Notes: generated by a model from the letters alone, not told the origin. Numbered from the stretch's first letter, positions 36,270-44,795 are shown. The stretch: 64,000 nt of DNA from Kitasatospora sp. MAP5-34 (GCF_029894335.1 NZ_JARXZC010000016.1:62001-126000); one strand, 5' to 3'. Program-made: numbers and translations.

Positions 36270-36460
36270 GGTGACGACCCTGACCGGTGGGGGTTTCACC
36301 GCAGGGTCACCCGTGTTGCGCCTGAGGTACGCGCCGCTCACACCCCGGGTGGGCCGAGGTGTGCGGGCGGACATCCGCGTAACACGAGGGTGCGATTCGC
36401 TTACGTTGGTGTGATCGTCGGGCAACGCGACGGAAACGCGGCGGCCGGACCCTGCGGGTT
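36270..36460. promoter_or_regulatory. Divergent promoter region between nasA and the nnaR-like gene
   Basis: About 190 bases separating the two divergent nitrate-related operons, so it must hold both promoters. GTAAC and GTGAC/GAAAC-like elements are present (for example GTTTC at 36293 and GTCAC at 36306), but their spacing is 8 rather than the 6 expected for a GlnR box, so no operator is claimed. Confidence 0.45.
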
Positions 36461-37606
36461 ATGGGAACGAACCCGCAGGCCATGGGTACCACCACCGCAC
36501 TCCAGGGCCCGCTGACCGGCTTCACGATCGGGGTGACGGCCGCCCGCCGCCGGGACGAGCTGGTCGCGCTGCTCAGTCGGCGCGGCGCCCGCGTCGTCGA
36601 GGCGCCCGCGCTGCGCATCATGCCGCTGGAGGACGACATCGCCCTGCGCCGGGCGACCGAGGAGTGCCTGACCGCCCCACTGGACTACGTCGTCGCGACC
36701 ACGGGCGTCGGCTGGCGCGGCTGGATGAGCGCCGCCGACGGCTGGGGCCGGGGCGCGGCGCTGGCCGAGGCGTGCCGGGGCGCGGTGGTGCTCACCCGTG
36801 GGCCCAAGGCGACCGGCGCGGTCCGGGCCAGCGGCCTCGACGAGGGCTTCTCGCCCCGCTCCGAGGCCACCGACGAACTGCTGACCTGGCTGCTGGCCCG
36901 CCCGCTGACGGGCTGCCGCATCGCGGTGCAGGAGCACGGCGTACGGCTGGACGCCTTCGCGGCGGCCCTGCGTGAGCGCGGAGCCGAGGTGATCTCCGTC
37001 CCGGTCTACCACTGGGCGCCGCCCGAGGACCCGGCGGCGGTGCGGCGGCTGGTGGAGCAGACCGTCCGCCGCGAGGTGCACGCGCTGACCTTCACCAGCG
37101 CCCCGGCGATCACTGCCTTTCTGGAGACGGCGGCGGCGGACGACCTGCTGCAGGCGGCCCTGGAAGCCCTGCGCGCGGACGTGCTGCCGGTCTGCGTCGG
37201 CCCGGTCTGCGCCCGGCCCTTCACCGAGCTCGGCCTGCCGGTGGTCTGGCCGGAGCGCGGCCGGCTCGGCGCGCTGGTCCGGACCCTGACCGAGGTGCTC
37301 CCCGCCCGCTCCAGACAGGAACTCACCCTGGCTGGAAGGACCTTGGTACTGCAGGGCAACGCCCTGCTGGTGGACGCCGAGAGCTGCTGGCTCTCACCCA
37401 AGAGCGCCGCGCTGCTGCGGGCACTGGCCGAGCGGCCCGGCTGGGTGCTCAGCCGGGCCGAGCTGCTGCGCCGGGCCTGGGCCGACTCGGACGCCGACGA
37501 GCACGCGGTCGAGGCGGCGGTCGGCCGGCTCCGGGCGGCGTTGGGGCCGCACGGGGACCTGATCCGTACCGTGCCCAAGCGCGGCTACCGGCTGGCGGTC
37601 GGATGA
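36461..37606 (+). CDS. nnaR: NnaR-like regulator: HemD-like domain fused to a winged helix
   Basis: 381 residues. Residues 15-270 match the uroporphyrinogen-III synthase fold (GFTIGVTAARRRDELVALLS, FTSAPAITAFLETA). Residues about 290-380 are an OmpR-type winged helix (LSPKSAALLRALAERPGWVL, VEAAVGRLRAALGPHGDLIR, TVPKRGYRLAVG). This fusion is the actinobacterial NnaR, an activator of nitrate and nitrite assimilation that acts with GlnR. Divergent from nasA and overlapping the chelatase gene by four bases, consistent with that function. An ATG at 36482 is an alternative start. Confidence 0.9.
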   Translation: MGTNPQAMGTTTALQGPLTGFTIGVTAARRRDELVALLSRRGARVVEAPALRIMPLEDDIALRRATEECLTAPLDYVVATTGVGWRGWMSAADGWGRGAALAEACRGAVVLTRGPKATGAVRASGLDEGFSPRSEATDELLTWLLARPLTGCRIAVQEHGVRLDAFAAALRERGAEVISVPVYHWAPPEDPAAVRRLVEQTVRREVHALTFTSAPAITAFLETAAADDLLQAALEALRADVLPVCVGPVCARPFTELGLPVVWPERGRLGALVRTLTEVLPARSRQELTLAGRTLVLQGNALLVDAESCWLSPKSAALLRALAERPGWVLSRAELLRRAWADSDADEHAVEAAVGRLRAALGPHGDLIRTVPKRGYRLAVG

Positions 37607-38439
37607 GCGCCGCACCGGGCCCGCCGCCCACCCTGCTGGCCGTCGCGCACGGCACCCGCGACCCGGACGGCGTCGCCGCGACCGAGGCCCTGCTCGCACG
37701 GGTCCGGACGCTGCGGCCCGGACTCCGGGTGGAGAGCTGCTTCCTGGACCTGGTCCGGCCCTCGCTGCCCGAGGCGCTGGCCGGGCTGAGCGGCGAGGTG
37801 GTGCTGGTGCCGCTGCTGCTGGGCGCCGGGTACCACGTACGGGTGGACCTACCCGCAGCCCTCGCCGACGCGCCCCACCTGCGGGCCCGGGTCGCCCGGG
37901 CGCTTGGGCCCGATCCGCTGCTCGCCGTCGCCCTCGAGGAACGGCTCACCCGGACGGGCTGGCGGCCGGGCGATGGCCCGGTGGTGCTCGCCGCGGCCGG
38001 CTCGACGGACCCGTCCGCCAATGCCGACACGGCGGCGATGGCCCGGCTGCTGGCCCGGCGGCTGACCCGGCGGCCGACGGTCGACCGGCCGGTCGTCCCG
38101 GCCTACCTGTGCGCGGCCGGGCCCTCGCCGCAGCAGGCCGTCGAGGCCCTGCGGGCCGCCGGACACCGGCGGGTCGCCCTGGCCGGGTACCTGCTGGGCC
38201 CCGGCCACTTCGCCCGCCGCGTGGCCGCAGCCGGCGCGCACTGGGTCGGCGGGCCGCTCGGGGACCACGAGGCCGTCGCCCGCCTGGTCGTCCACCGCTA
38301 CGAGGCGGGCGCCGCCGCGTTCGGGAAAGCGGCGGGGCCTGTGGCTGTTCGTGTGCCCACTGGCGGAGCAGGTCATCGTCCGGCTCCGCCGCCGTCCGGC
38401 CTGATCGGGAGAGAGCCGAGGAACGCCCCCGGCGAGTGA
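37603..38439 (+). CDS. Sirohydrochlorin chelatase (CbiX type)
   Basis: 278 residues, start overlapping the nnaR stop by four bases. The N-terminus LLAVAHGTRDPDGVAATEAL holds the catalytic His of CbiX/SirB chelatases, with VLVPLLLGAGYHVRVDLPAA giving the second His; the same half-domain pattern recurs (YLLGPGHFARRVAAAGAHWV). It would insert Fe2+ into sirohydrochlorin to make siroheme, the NirB cofactor, so its coupling to a nitrate regulator makes sense. The last 40 residues are a low-complexity tail, and the stop codon lies in a terminator loop. Confidence 0.9.
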   Translation: MSAAPGPPPTLLAVAHGTRDPDGVAATEALLARVRTLRPGLRVESCFLDLVRPSLPEALAGLSGEVVLVPLLLGAGYHVRVDLPAALADAPHLRARVARALGPDPLLAVALEERLTRTGWRPGDGPVVLAAAGSTDPSANADTAAMARLLARRLTRRPTVDRPVVPAYLCAAGPSPQQAVEALRAAGHRRVALAGYLLGPGHFARRVAAAGAHWVGGPLGDHEAVARLVVHRYEAGAAAFGKAAGPVAVRVPTGGAGHRPAPPPSGLIGREPRNAPGE

Positions 38440-38458
38440 TCTCGCCGGGGGCGTTCCT
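38419..38458. terminator. Terminator with 18-base perfect arms overlapping the chelatase stop
   Basis: Arms 38419-38436 and 38441-38458 are exact complements around TGAT, which contains the TGA stop of the chelatase gene. Lies between convergent genes and can serve both. Confidence 0.88.
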
Positions 38459-38506
38459 GGGTTCGGCAGGTGGTGGGCGGCGTGGACCGCGCCCGGACGG
38501 GCCGGA

Positions 38507-39523
38507 CTACCGCAGGACGGTCACGACCTTGTCCGCGGCGCCGAAGACGTAGGTGTTCCCGCTGGTGAGGGCGGTCTGGGCGTTCAGGTCGACGTTGGTC
38601 CACTTGGCGGTGCCCTGGTACTTCAGCCCGCGCAGGCGCAGCTGGTAGGTGTAGGTGGCGCCGTTGGCGAGGCCCGGGGCGATGCGGGGGAGGGTCCACT
38701 GGCCGCCCTGGCTCTTGAGCGTCACCCAGTGGCCGTTCTCCAGGACGTCCACGGCCAGCGGCTGGGTCTGGCCGCTCTTGCTGTCCGCGAGGATCGTGAT
38801 CCAGGTCTGCAGACCGGAGCTGAACGCGGCGCCGCTTCCGTTGTGCATGGTCAGCGCGACGTCCAGCGGCTTGGTCGCGGACACGGTGCCGCCGCCGTTG
38901 GTGTACTTGGAGACGAACTTCTCGGTGAACTGGCCGGACTTGAACGTCGGGCTGGTCCGGAAGACCTGGCGGGCGAAGTTGGACACGTCGTTGTCGAGGG
39001 AGTTGAAGCCCAGCGCGAGGGTGGCGTCGTTGGCGGGGTAGGACTTGGCGAGCCCGACGGTCACCTTCCAGCTGAAGCTGCCCGCAGCGGGGACGGAGAA
39101 GCCCTTGCCCACCCGGCCACCGGCCGGGAAGAAGCTGGCCAGCACGCCCTGGTCCTGCTCACCGGCGGAGAAGCCGGTGCTCGGGGCGTGGATCGGCTGC
39201 ACCGCGAACTTGATGTCGGACGCCGCGATCGGGCTCGGACCCGCGAAGCTGCCCCAGACCGCCGGGACGTAGGTCACGGCGTGCTTGGCGCTGTTGGACA
39301 CCGTGACGGTGAAGGTCTCGGTGGCGCCGCCCCGGACCAGCGGACGGTCCGAGTGCGAGGGGGTGCCCAGCGTGATGGTGAGCGGCTTGGCGGGGGTGGC
39401 GGTGGCGGCCTGGCCCGGGGTGGCGGCGTTCGCGGTGGCGGGCAGCAGGGCGGCTCCGGCGAGAGCGGCGATGATCGTGGCCGAGGCGAGGCGGGCGCGG
39501 CGGCTGAAGGTGCGAGCGAGCAT
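38507..39523 (-). CDS. Secreted protein of unknown function with Ig-like segments
   Basis: 338 residues from the ATG at 39523, preceded by GGGGGA. A Sec signal peptide is clear: MLARTFSRRARLASATIIAA, hydrophobic core, then cleavage after ATANA. The mature part begins with a Thr/Pro/Ala-rich stretch and has beta-rich repeats (ETFTVTVSNSAKHAVTYVPA, GSFSWKVTVGLAKSYPAND, KPLDVALTMHNGSGAAFSS, TYTYQLRLRGLKYQGTAKW) resembling Ig-like or surface-protein domains. Exported, perhaps cell-wall associated. I do not recognise a named family. Confidence 0.82.
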   Translation of the reverse strand: MLARTFSRRARLASATIIAALAGAALLPATANAATPGQAATATPAKPLTITLGTPSHSDRPLVRGGATETFTVTVSNSAKHAVTYVPAVWGSFAGPSPIAASDIKFAVQPIHAPSTGFSAGEQDQGVLASFFPAGGRVGKGFSVPAAGSFSWKVTVGLAKSYPANDATLALGFNSLDNDVSNFARQVFRTSPTFKSGQFTEKFVSKYTNGGGTVSATKPLDVALTMHNGSGAAFSSGLQTWITILADSKSGQTQPLAVDVLENGHWVTLKSQGGQWTLPRIAPGLANGATYTYQLRLRGLKYQGTAKWTNVDLNAQTALTSGNTYVFGAADKVVTVLR

Positions 39524-39759
39524 TGGTGGGTCCCCCTGGGACTGCAGGCCGTGACGGTGAACGCGGGCCGGGCGAGGCGATGGGCTGACCGCAAGTCCGT
39601 GCGGTCGGTGTTCCGGCCTGCTTGGCGTCCTGCGATGTGAGAAGTCTGTCGGTCCGATATCCAGAACGTGTGTGTGGATTGTCACGGCGGTGAAACAGCG
39701 TCAGCTCCTGGGCCGGAGAAGGACCCTGCCAGGTCCGGACGGGATCCCGGAACCGCAGC

Positions 39760-41328
39760 TCAGAGCGTTGCGGTACCGCGTGAGCGGGGAACGGCGGATC
39801 CGGCGGAGGCGGGTGTGACGTGCCAGTCCGGGTGGTTGGGCATGGGTGGAGTCGTACTGCCGTACAGCCAGGCGGTGAGGAATCCACCCAGGTCCTGGCC
39901 GGCGACCCGGGAGGCGGTGGCGATGAAGTCCGCCGTGCGGGCGGTGCCGTTGCGGTGGTCGCGCAGGAAGGCCCGCTCGATCCGCTCGAACGTGCGGTCC
40001 CCCACCTGCTCCCTGAGTGCGTAGAGGACGAGTGCGCCGCCGAGGTACCGCTGGTCGTCGAAGAGGTTCGCGGCGTTCGGCACGGCGACCGGGCCGGACT
40101 CGCGCCGCCACTGGTCGCCCTGGGCGTAGGTGTCCTTCATCCGGGCCTCCAGCGAGGTGAGGCCGAGCGAGTCGGGCCAGCCCCGCTCGTACCGGTACAT
40201 CAGACCGTAGAAGTCGGCGTGGCCCTCGTTCAGCCACAGGTCCGCCCAGGTGCGCGGGGTGACGCTGTCGCCGAACCAGGAGTGGATCAGTTCGTGCATC
40301 ATGTGCGAGCCGATCGCCGGTTCTCGTTGCAGCAGGAAGCCCGGCTTGTAGAGGGTCAGGGTCTGGGTCTCCAGGCCGGTGAAACGGAACGCGTCCGGGG
40401 CGTCGGTATCGGTGGGCATCAGCCCGTAGGTCTCGAACGGGAAGGCGCCGAGGTGCTGTTCGGCCCAGGACAGCTGGCCGGGCGTCAGGGACAGCGCCGG
40501 TTCCAGGGCGTTCGCGCGGGCCGTCGGAACGACGTCGCGCAGCGGCAGGCCGCCAGGTCCCCGGCGTTCCCTGACCGAGTAGCGGCCGACCGAGACCTGG
40601 ACCAGCTCGGTGGCCATCGGGTCGCGGGAGGTGTACGTCCGGGTCGTCTCGCCGTCGTGCTCGGTCGTCCCGGTCAGCGAGCCGTTGGCGACCCCGAGAG
40701 TGCCGGTCGGGGTGGTGACGTGGATGGTGAAGCGGGCCTTGTCGCTCGGATGGTCGTTGCAGGGGAAGACCGTGTGGGCACTGTCCGGTTGGCCCGCGAG
40801 CGCGAACCCGTCAGGCGTGACGACCCAGCCCGTGTGCGGCCGGGCCGCCCGGGGATCGACCGTGTACTCCACCTGGACGGTCATGCTGCCTCCGGTCGGT
40901 ACGGGCCGGGTCGGCGTGATGGCCAACTTCTCTCCGTGCAGCGAGAATTGGGCTGCCCGCCCGTCGACCCGGACGCTCCGCACGTCCAGGCCCGCGCAGT
41001 CGAGCTCGAACCGGCGCAGGCGGCGGAGGCTGCGTGCGGTCAGCGTGGTGGTGGCACTGACCGTCCGGCTCTGCGGGTGGTGGGTGAACGCCAGGTCGTA
41101 CCGGGTCACGTCGTAGCCCGAGTTCCCGAGTGCGGGGAAGACCGGATCCCCCAGCCCGGGCGGTCCGTCCGACGACGGGTCGGCAGGCGGGACGGCAGGC
41201 GGGGCGGCGGCCGGGACGGCGTACGGGCCGGTGGCGGCCGCTGCGGGGGCGCCGGACAGGCAGCACACGAGGGCCAGGGCGACGGCGGCCGCGAGGCCGG
41301 TCCGGCGGTCGGTCAACGGGATCACCAC
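39760..41328 (-). CDS. Secreted M1 family metallopeptidase
   Basis: 522 residues with an N-terminal signal peptide (TGLAAAVALALVCCLSGAPA, cleavage after AAA). The zinc site is HELIHSWFGD (His345, Glu346, His349) with the third ligand Glu368 in LWLNEGHADF, the gluzincin HExxH-18-E pattern. FTGLETQTL replaces the substrate-binding GxMEN motif, as in a bacterial M1 subgroup. An extracellular aminopeptidase is expected. The length is short because the C-terminal helical domain is reduced. Confidence 0.93.
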   Translation of the reverse strand: MVIPLTDRRTGLAAAVALALVCCLSGAPAAAATGPYAVPAAAPPAVPPADPSSDGPPGLGDPVFPALGNSGYDVTRYDLAFTHHPQSRTVSATTTLTARSLRRLRRFELDCAGLDVRSVRVDGRAAQFSLHGEKLAITPTRPVPTGGSMTVQVEYTVDPRAARPHTGWVVTPDGFALAGQPDSAHTVFPCNDHPSDKARFTIHVTTPTGTLGVANGSLTGTTEHDGETTRTYTSRDPMATELVQVSVGRYSVRERRGPGGLPLRDVVPTARANALEPALSLTPGQLSWAEQHLGAFPFETYGLMPTDTDAPDAFRFTGLETQTLTLYKPGFLLQREPAIGSHMMHELIHSWFGDSVTPRTWADLWLNEGHADFYGLMYRYERGWPDSLGLTSLEARMKDTYAQGDQWRRESGPVAVPNAANLFDDQRYLGGALVLYALREQVGDRTFERIERAFLRDHRNGTARTADFIATASRVAGQDLGGFLTAWLYGSTTPPMPNHPDWHVTPASAGSAVPRSRGTATL

Positions 41329-41445
41329 TCTCTGAGGTGATGAAACTCTGACATCCAGTCATCACCTGGTGGGGGACCCTGCTGCGACAACCCGCCGGCC
41401 GGCTCATCCGCCGTGAAGCGGGAGGGGCTGCCGGAGGTGGCGGCC

Positions 41446-42189
41446 CTACTGCTTCAGGTCGGCGGCGTCCCCCATGACGACGACCGGGTGCATCGCCGGG
41501 TCCAGGCTTCGCAACAGTTGGATCATGGCGGCCCGGGGGAGGCTCACGCAGCCGTGGGTGGGACCGCCGTGGTCCACGTGCAGCCAGATGCCGCCGCCCT
41601 TGGCCGGGCCCAGCGGCTGGGTCTCGTCCAGTGGAGAGCGGCCGGGCACGCGGTTGTAGTTGATGGCGACCACATAGTCGAACGAACCGGCCAGCGGCTC
41701 GCCCTCGAAGCCGCTGCCGGCCACGGTGAAGTACTTCGACCGGTAGTAGGGCAGCTTGCCGCCCGGGCTGGGGAGATAGCCGCCCGCGTCGGTCAGGGAG
41801 AAGACGCCGATGGGCGTGTGCAGATCGCGGTCGTGATGGTTGTGCGTCCAGCCGTCGAGGGCGTTGTGGGTCGCCCAGGAGCCGTCCGCCACCCAGCCGT
41901 TGCCGACGCGGTGGTAGAGCACGGCGTGCCCCGTGGCGGAGCTGACGCCGTTGCCGGTCACGACGAGCGCCTGGCTCGTACTCTGCGGGACTGCGGCGAG
42001 CGTCTTGGGCCCCAGGCCCGGCAAGCTGCTCGCGGACTTGGCCGTCGCGGGCCGGACGCCTGCCACCTGCGAACCCGCCGAAGCCCGGTCGCCGGCGAAG
42101 GCCGGCTGGGCGAAGCCGGACAGGGCGGTGCAGGCGATCACGGCAAGTGCCGTGGCGGAGAAGACGGCCGACCGTCGGTCGCGTATCAA
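41446..42189 (-). CDS. Exported L,D-transpeptidase (YkuD) family protein
   Basis: 247 residues with a signal peptide ending near AQPAFA. The YkuD domain holds the catalytic signature HVDHGGPTHGCVSLPRAAM with Cys214 and His212; HTPIGVFSLTDAGG is the usual earlier motif. Such enzymes form 3-3 cross-links in peptidoglycan or attach proteins, and are exported. The preceding Ala/Ser-rich segment (residues 32-70) is a linker. Monocistronic. Confidence 0.92.
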   Translation of the reverse strand: MIRDRRSAVFSATALAVIACTALSGFAQPAFAGDRASAGSQVAGVRPATAKSASSLPGLGPKTLAAVPQSTSQALVVTGNGVSSATGHAVLYHRVGNGWVADGSWATHNALDGWTHNHHDRDLHTPIGVFSLTDAGGYLPSPGGKLPYYRSKYFTVAGSGFEGEPLAGSFDYVVAINYNRVPGRSPLDETQPLGPAKGGGIWLHVDHGGPTHGCVSLPRAAMIQLLRSLDPAMHPVVVMGDAADLKQ

Positions 42190-42620
42190 AGGGTGCCCTT
42201 TCGTTGCTGCGGAGTGGTGCCGCCTACTGGACGTGCCGAACGGCCGATCGGGTTCCCTGTGGCAGCGTCAGATCCGAGACGCTGCAGCGCCGGTGGTGTC
42301 CGCCGGGTCGCTGAGCACGAAATCCATCGCGGCAGGCCGGGGCTGTGCGGGTACTGTTCGGGCCGCCCGCTACCTGGCCACCGGCGAGCAGCAGACCGTC
42401 CGCCCCGACCGCCACATCGCCTGGCGCGCATCTGGCCCGCCGGCCGATGCGGAACTGCTCGGCGCACTCCGGCAGGTGCTCTCCGCCCCGTAGCGCCGCT
42501 CTGTCCCGCTGCGTGCCGCGCCGCGCCGCAGCCGTGGAAGTGCGCTCTCGGATGCCGGTGTCCATGCCGGTCGGCGTCAGCGCCGGCGTCAACCGGTGGC
42601 TTTATGCGCGCCGGCGTCGG
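42190..42620. other. Intergenic region containing a gene remnant
   Basis: No intact gene is seen. The plus strand carries the remnant described at 42355-42493; the YkuD promoter must lie near 42190-42260. Confidence 0.45.
42355..42493 (+). pseudogene. C-terminal remnant of an FAD-dependent (class A) monooxygenase
   Basis: The frame ending at 42493 reads TVRPDRHIAWRASGPPADAE and LLGALRQVLSAP, matching the usual end of phenol-hydroxylase/TfdB-like flavoprotein monooxygenases (VRPDGHIAWR-type motif followed by a short helix). Nothing upstream in this frame resembles the FAD-binding portion, since that region is antisense to the L,D-transpeptidase gene. Probably the tail left after deletion of a gene. 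Confidence 0.55.
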
Positions 42621-43166
42621 TCAGTACGGGAGCAGTTCGGTCGTGATCAGGTCGAAGTCGAACGGCTCCGGGATGTGCAGCGTCTCACCGAACTCGATGT
42701 CCTCGCGGCGGTGGTACTTCGTGCCATCGGGGCGACTGAAGAGCGTGACGGTCTTCTGCCTGGCGTCGATCAGCAGGTACAGCGGGATCCCCATCTGCGG
42801 GTAGTCGCGCACCTTCCCGACCCAGTCGTTCTCCGGGTTGGAGGGGGAGACCAGTTCGACGGCGACAGCGGCGACTTCGGAGGGGACCTGATTGTCAGTC
42901 GTCGTCAACGCCTCGCCCGGAAGGTAGGTGAGGTCCGGGTTGCGACTCTTGCCCACGTTCGGTGAAACGAGGTCGGTGTTCTCGCTCGGCAGCAACTCCG
43001 ACGGGGCGTGCGCGTCGAACTGGCGGCGGACCAGGAGAAGGTTCCGCTGGTGGATGCCCGAGGGGCTGACCATCATCACGATGGTGTCGCCCGACAGCTC
43101 CACCTTGAATCCGTCGGGCAGGCTTCTGCGGGCCTCTTCGAGGAGTGCGAAGTGCTCCGTGTTCAT
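42621..43166 (-). CDS. Uma2 family (DUF820) endonuclease-like protein
   Basis: 181 residues from the ATG at 43166, preceded by GGAGG. The Uma2 pattern is clear: a PD-(D/E)xK-like core with NPDLTYLP, VAVELVSPSNPENDWVGKV and YPQMGIPLYLLIDARQKTVT, containing the conserved Asp, Glu and Lys-region residues. The family is abundant in streptomycetes and cyanobacteria, and its function in the cell is unknown. The frame extends upstream to 43199, but the ribosome-binding site supports 43166. Confidence 0.9.
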   Translation of the reverse strand: MNTEHFALLEEARRSLPDGFKVELSGDTIVMMVSPSGIHQRNLLLVRRQFDAHAPSELLPSENTDLVSPNVGKSRNPDLTYLPGEALTTTDNQVPSEVAAVAVELVSPSNPENDWVGKVRDYPQMGIPLYLLIDARQKTVTLFSRPDGTKYHRREDIEFGETLHIPEPFDFDLITTELLPY

Positions 43167-43337
43167 GCGCGGTGCCTCCTGGAGAGTGCCGGACAGCATC
43201 TCAGCGTAGTCCGGGACGGGGCTTCGGCATCGCCCGTACGGGTCGAGCGGTTGGGCGCTCAGCTCCCCGGATCGTCCTGGAGCCGCAGTCGGATCACCGA
43301 CCGTCCGCTGTGCCGTCAGCGTCGAGCGGCATGAAAA

Positions 43338-43367
43338 AGCCCCCGCAGCGCGAGGCGCTCGGGGGCT
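43338..43367 (-). terminator. Terminator of the tRNA Glu-Asp-Phe operon
   Basis: AGCCCCCG and CGGGGGCT arms extended by AGCGC/GCGCT (one bulged base). On the minus strand it is followed by a run of five T, just after tRNA-Phe. Confidence 0.88.
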
Positions 43368-43381
43368 CTTTTCAGCAGTTG

Positions 43382-43455
43382 TGGCCAGGGCCGGGGTCGA
43401 ACCGGCGACCTTCCGCTTTTCAGGCGGACGCTCGTACCAACTGAGCTACCTGGCC
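43382..43455 (-). tRNA. tRNA-Phe(GAA)
   Basis: 74 bases with acceptor GGCCAGG/CCTGGCC, D-arm AGCTCAGTTGGTACGAGC, anticodon loop CTGAAAA (anticodon GAA) and T-arm GCCGGTTCGACCCCGGC. No encoded CCA. Last gene of the three-tRNA operon. Confidence 0.97.
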
Positions 43456-43482
43456 GTACTGCACCGCCTCTTGCGAGGCGAG

Positions 43483-43556
43483 CGATCCTGACGGGACTTG
43501 AACCCGCGACCTCCACCTTGACAGGGTGGCGAGCTAACCAACTGCTCCACAGGACC
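43483..43556 (-). tRNA. tRNA-Asp(GUC)
   Basis: 74 bases, identical to the solitary tRNA-Asp at 17396-17469, but here the middle gene of an operon. Anticodon loop CTGTCAA; no encoded CCA. Confidence 0.97.
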
Positions 43557-43625
43557 TCGTGCGGATCTTATCCGCCTCAGCATCTTGCGATGCTGACTTT
43601 ACTACAGGTAAAGACTTTACTGCCG

Positions 43626-43698
43626 TGCCCCCAACGGGATTCGAACCCGTGCTACCGCCTTGAAAGGGCGACGTCCTGGGCCACTAGACGATGAGGGC
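43626..43698 (-). tRNA. tRNA-Glu(UUC)
   Basis: 73 bases with acceptor GCCCTCA/TGGGGGC (one T-G pair), anticodon loop CTTTCAA giving UUC, and T-arm ACGGGTTCGAATCCCGT. First gene of the Glu-Asp-Phe operon, which is conserved in actinobacteria. No encoded CCA. Confidence 0.97.
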
Positions 43699-43741
43699 TT
43701 GCGGCCCGCCCGGCTGGCTTTCAGCGGTCGGGGACGTGAGA

Positions 43742-43771
43742 AGCATATGGGATGCGGAGCGGGAACGCCAA
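43742..43771 (-). promoter_or_regulatory. Promoter of the tRNA Glu-Asp-Phe operon
   Basis: On the minus strand a -35 TTGGCG (43771-43766) and a -10 TATGCT (43747-43742) are separated by 18 bases, about 44 bases upstream of tRNA-Glu. Both fit the principal sigma factor (HrdB) pattern. Confidence 0.65.
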
Positions 43772-43829
43772 AACGGTTTCGGCCGGGTGGGCGGGGGCCG
43801 CCGGCAGCGGGTCTGCGGCCGGGTCGCGG

Positions 43830-44177
43830 TCAGGACCAGCCGAGATCGTGCAGCTCGTGGTCGTCGAAGCCGAAGTGATGGGCCACCTCGTGGATGACCG
43901 TGGTCCGGACCTCCGCGACGGTCTCGTCGTAGGTCGTGCAGTGCCGGAGGGTCGGGCCCATGTAGATGATGATCCGATCGGGCAGCACCCCGGCGTACCA
44001 CTCACCGCGCTCGGTGAGCGGGGTCCCCTCGTACAGGCCGAGCAGCTCGGGGTCGGCCGGAGCCGGTTCGTCCTCGACGAAGACCGCGACGTTGTCCATC
44101 ATGGCCGCGAGCTGCGGGGGGATCTGGTCGAGGGCGTCGGCGACCAGCGTCTCGAACTCGTCCCGGGTCATGTCCAC
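43830..44177 (-). CDS. Metallopeptidase family (zincin, PF06262-like) protein
   Basis: 115 residues (or 113 from the ATG at 44171). VIHEVAHHFGFDDHELHDLG holds HExxH and the third ligand in a compact minigluzincin-like arrangement. Its small size, lack of signal peptide and VAVFVEDEPAP segment match the cytosolic metallopeptidase family widespread in actinobacteria. Its substrate is unknown. It stands upstream of, and in the same direction as, the tRNA operon. Confidence 0.92.
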   Translation of the reverse strand: MDMTRDEFETLVADALDQIPPQLAAMMDNVAVFVEDEPAPADPELLGLYEGTPLTERGEWYAGVLPDRIIIYMGPTLRHCTTYDETVAEVRTTVIHEVAHHFGFDDHELHDLGWS

Positions 44178-44281
44178 CGACTCATTGTCGGGTGCGGGGT
44201 GACGGTATGCCAGGTGATCGGCTCCGGTGATTCACTTGAGTGTGGGCTTCGAACGGCCGGCAGGGTCGGAAGTGCCGAACA

Positions 44282-44326
44282 GTCGGAACGGTCGGAACGG
44301 TCGGAACGGTCGGAACGGTCGGAACG
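44282..44326. repeat. Tandem repeat, five exact copies of GTCGGAACG
   Basis: Nine-base unit repeated five times without mismatch at 44282-44326, in the spacer between two divergent genes (zincin and DUF190). Possibly a polymorphic microsatellite. Confidence 0.9.
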
Positions 44327-44402
44327 GGTCGGCGGCTGAGTTGTCGAGCTGCGGACCCGCCTACCTGCGGACCTGTCGACCTGCCGACCGGTCGAGGGCG
44401 GT

Positions 44403-44795
44403 GTGAGCGGAGGCGGCATGGCCAGGCTGACCGGTGGTGCGCTGCGGTTGACGGTCTACGTCGGTGAGAACGAGACCTGGCGGCACCGGCCGCTCTACGC
44501 GGAGATCGTCCACCGTGCCCACGCCGCCGGCCTGGCCGGTGCGAGTGTCTTCCGGGGGATCGAGGGGTTCGGCGTGTCTGCGGTGGTCCACACCGCGCGG
44601 CTGCTCTCGCTGAGCGAGGACCTGCCGGTGGCCGTGGTGATCGTGGACACCGCCGAGCGCATCCGGGCGTTCCTGCCGGAGCTGGACGGGTTGGTCGGGG
44701 CGGTTGGAGCGGGGCTGGCCGTCCTCGACGACTGCGAGGTCGTCCTCCGGCAGCCGCCGGCCGGGGGCGCCCCCGGCGGCGCCCGGGAGCGGTGA
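44403..44795 (+). CDS. DUF190 domain protein
   Basis: 130 residues from a GTG at 44403 (or the ATG at 44418). [20 protein letters not shown] and [19 protein letters not shown] are the DUF190 (PII-like fold) signature, followed by [23 protein letters not shown]190 proteins often accompany CrcB fluoride channels, but no crcB gene is seen here. A regulatory, PII-like role is inferred from the fold. Confidence 0.92.
   Translation: MSGGGMARLTGGALRLTVYVGENETWRHRPLYAEIVHRAHAAGLAGASVFRGIEGFGVSAVVHTARLLSLSEDLPVAVVIVDTAERIRAFLPELDGLVGAVGAGLAVLDDCEVVLRQPPAGGAPGGARER

Noticed and set aside
36293-36310. GlnR box upstream of nasA
   Set aside because: GTGAC and GAAAC elements are present on the minus strand, but separated by 8 rather than 6 bases, and no second pair is found; not strong enough.
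44403-44795. Fluoride resistance operon (DUF190 with crcB)
   Set aside because: No CrcB-like membrane protein gene is adjacent; only the DUF190 protein is present.
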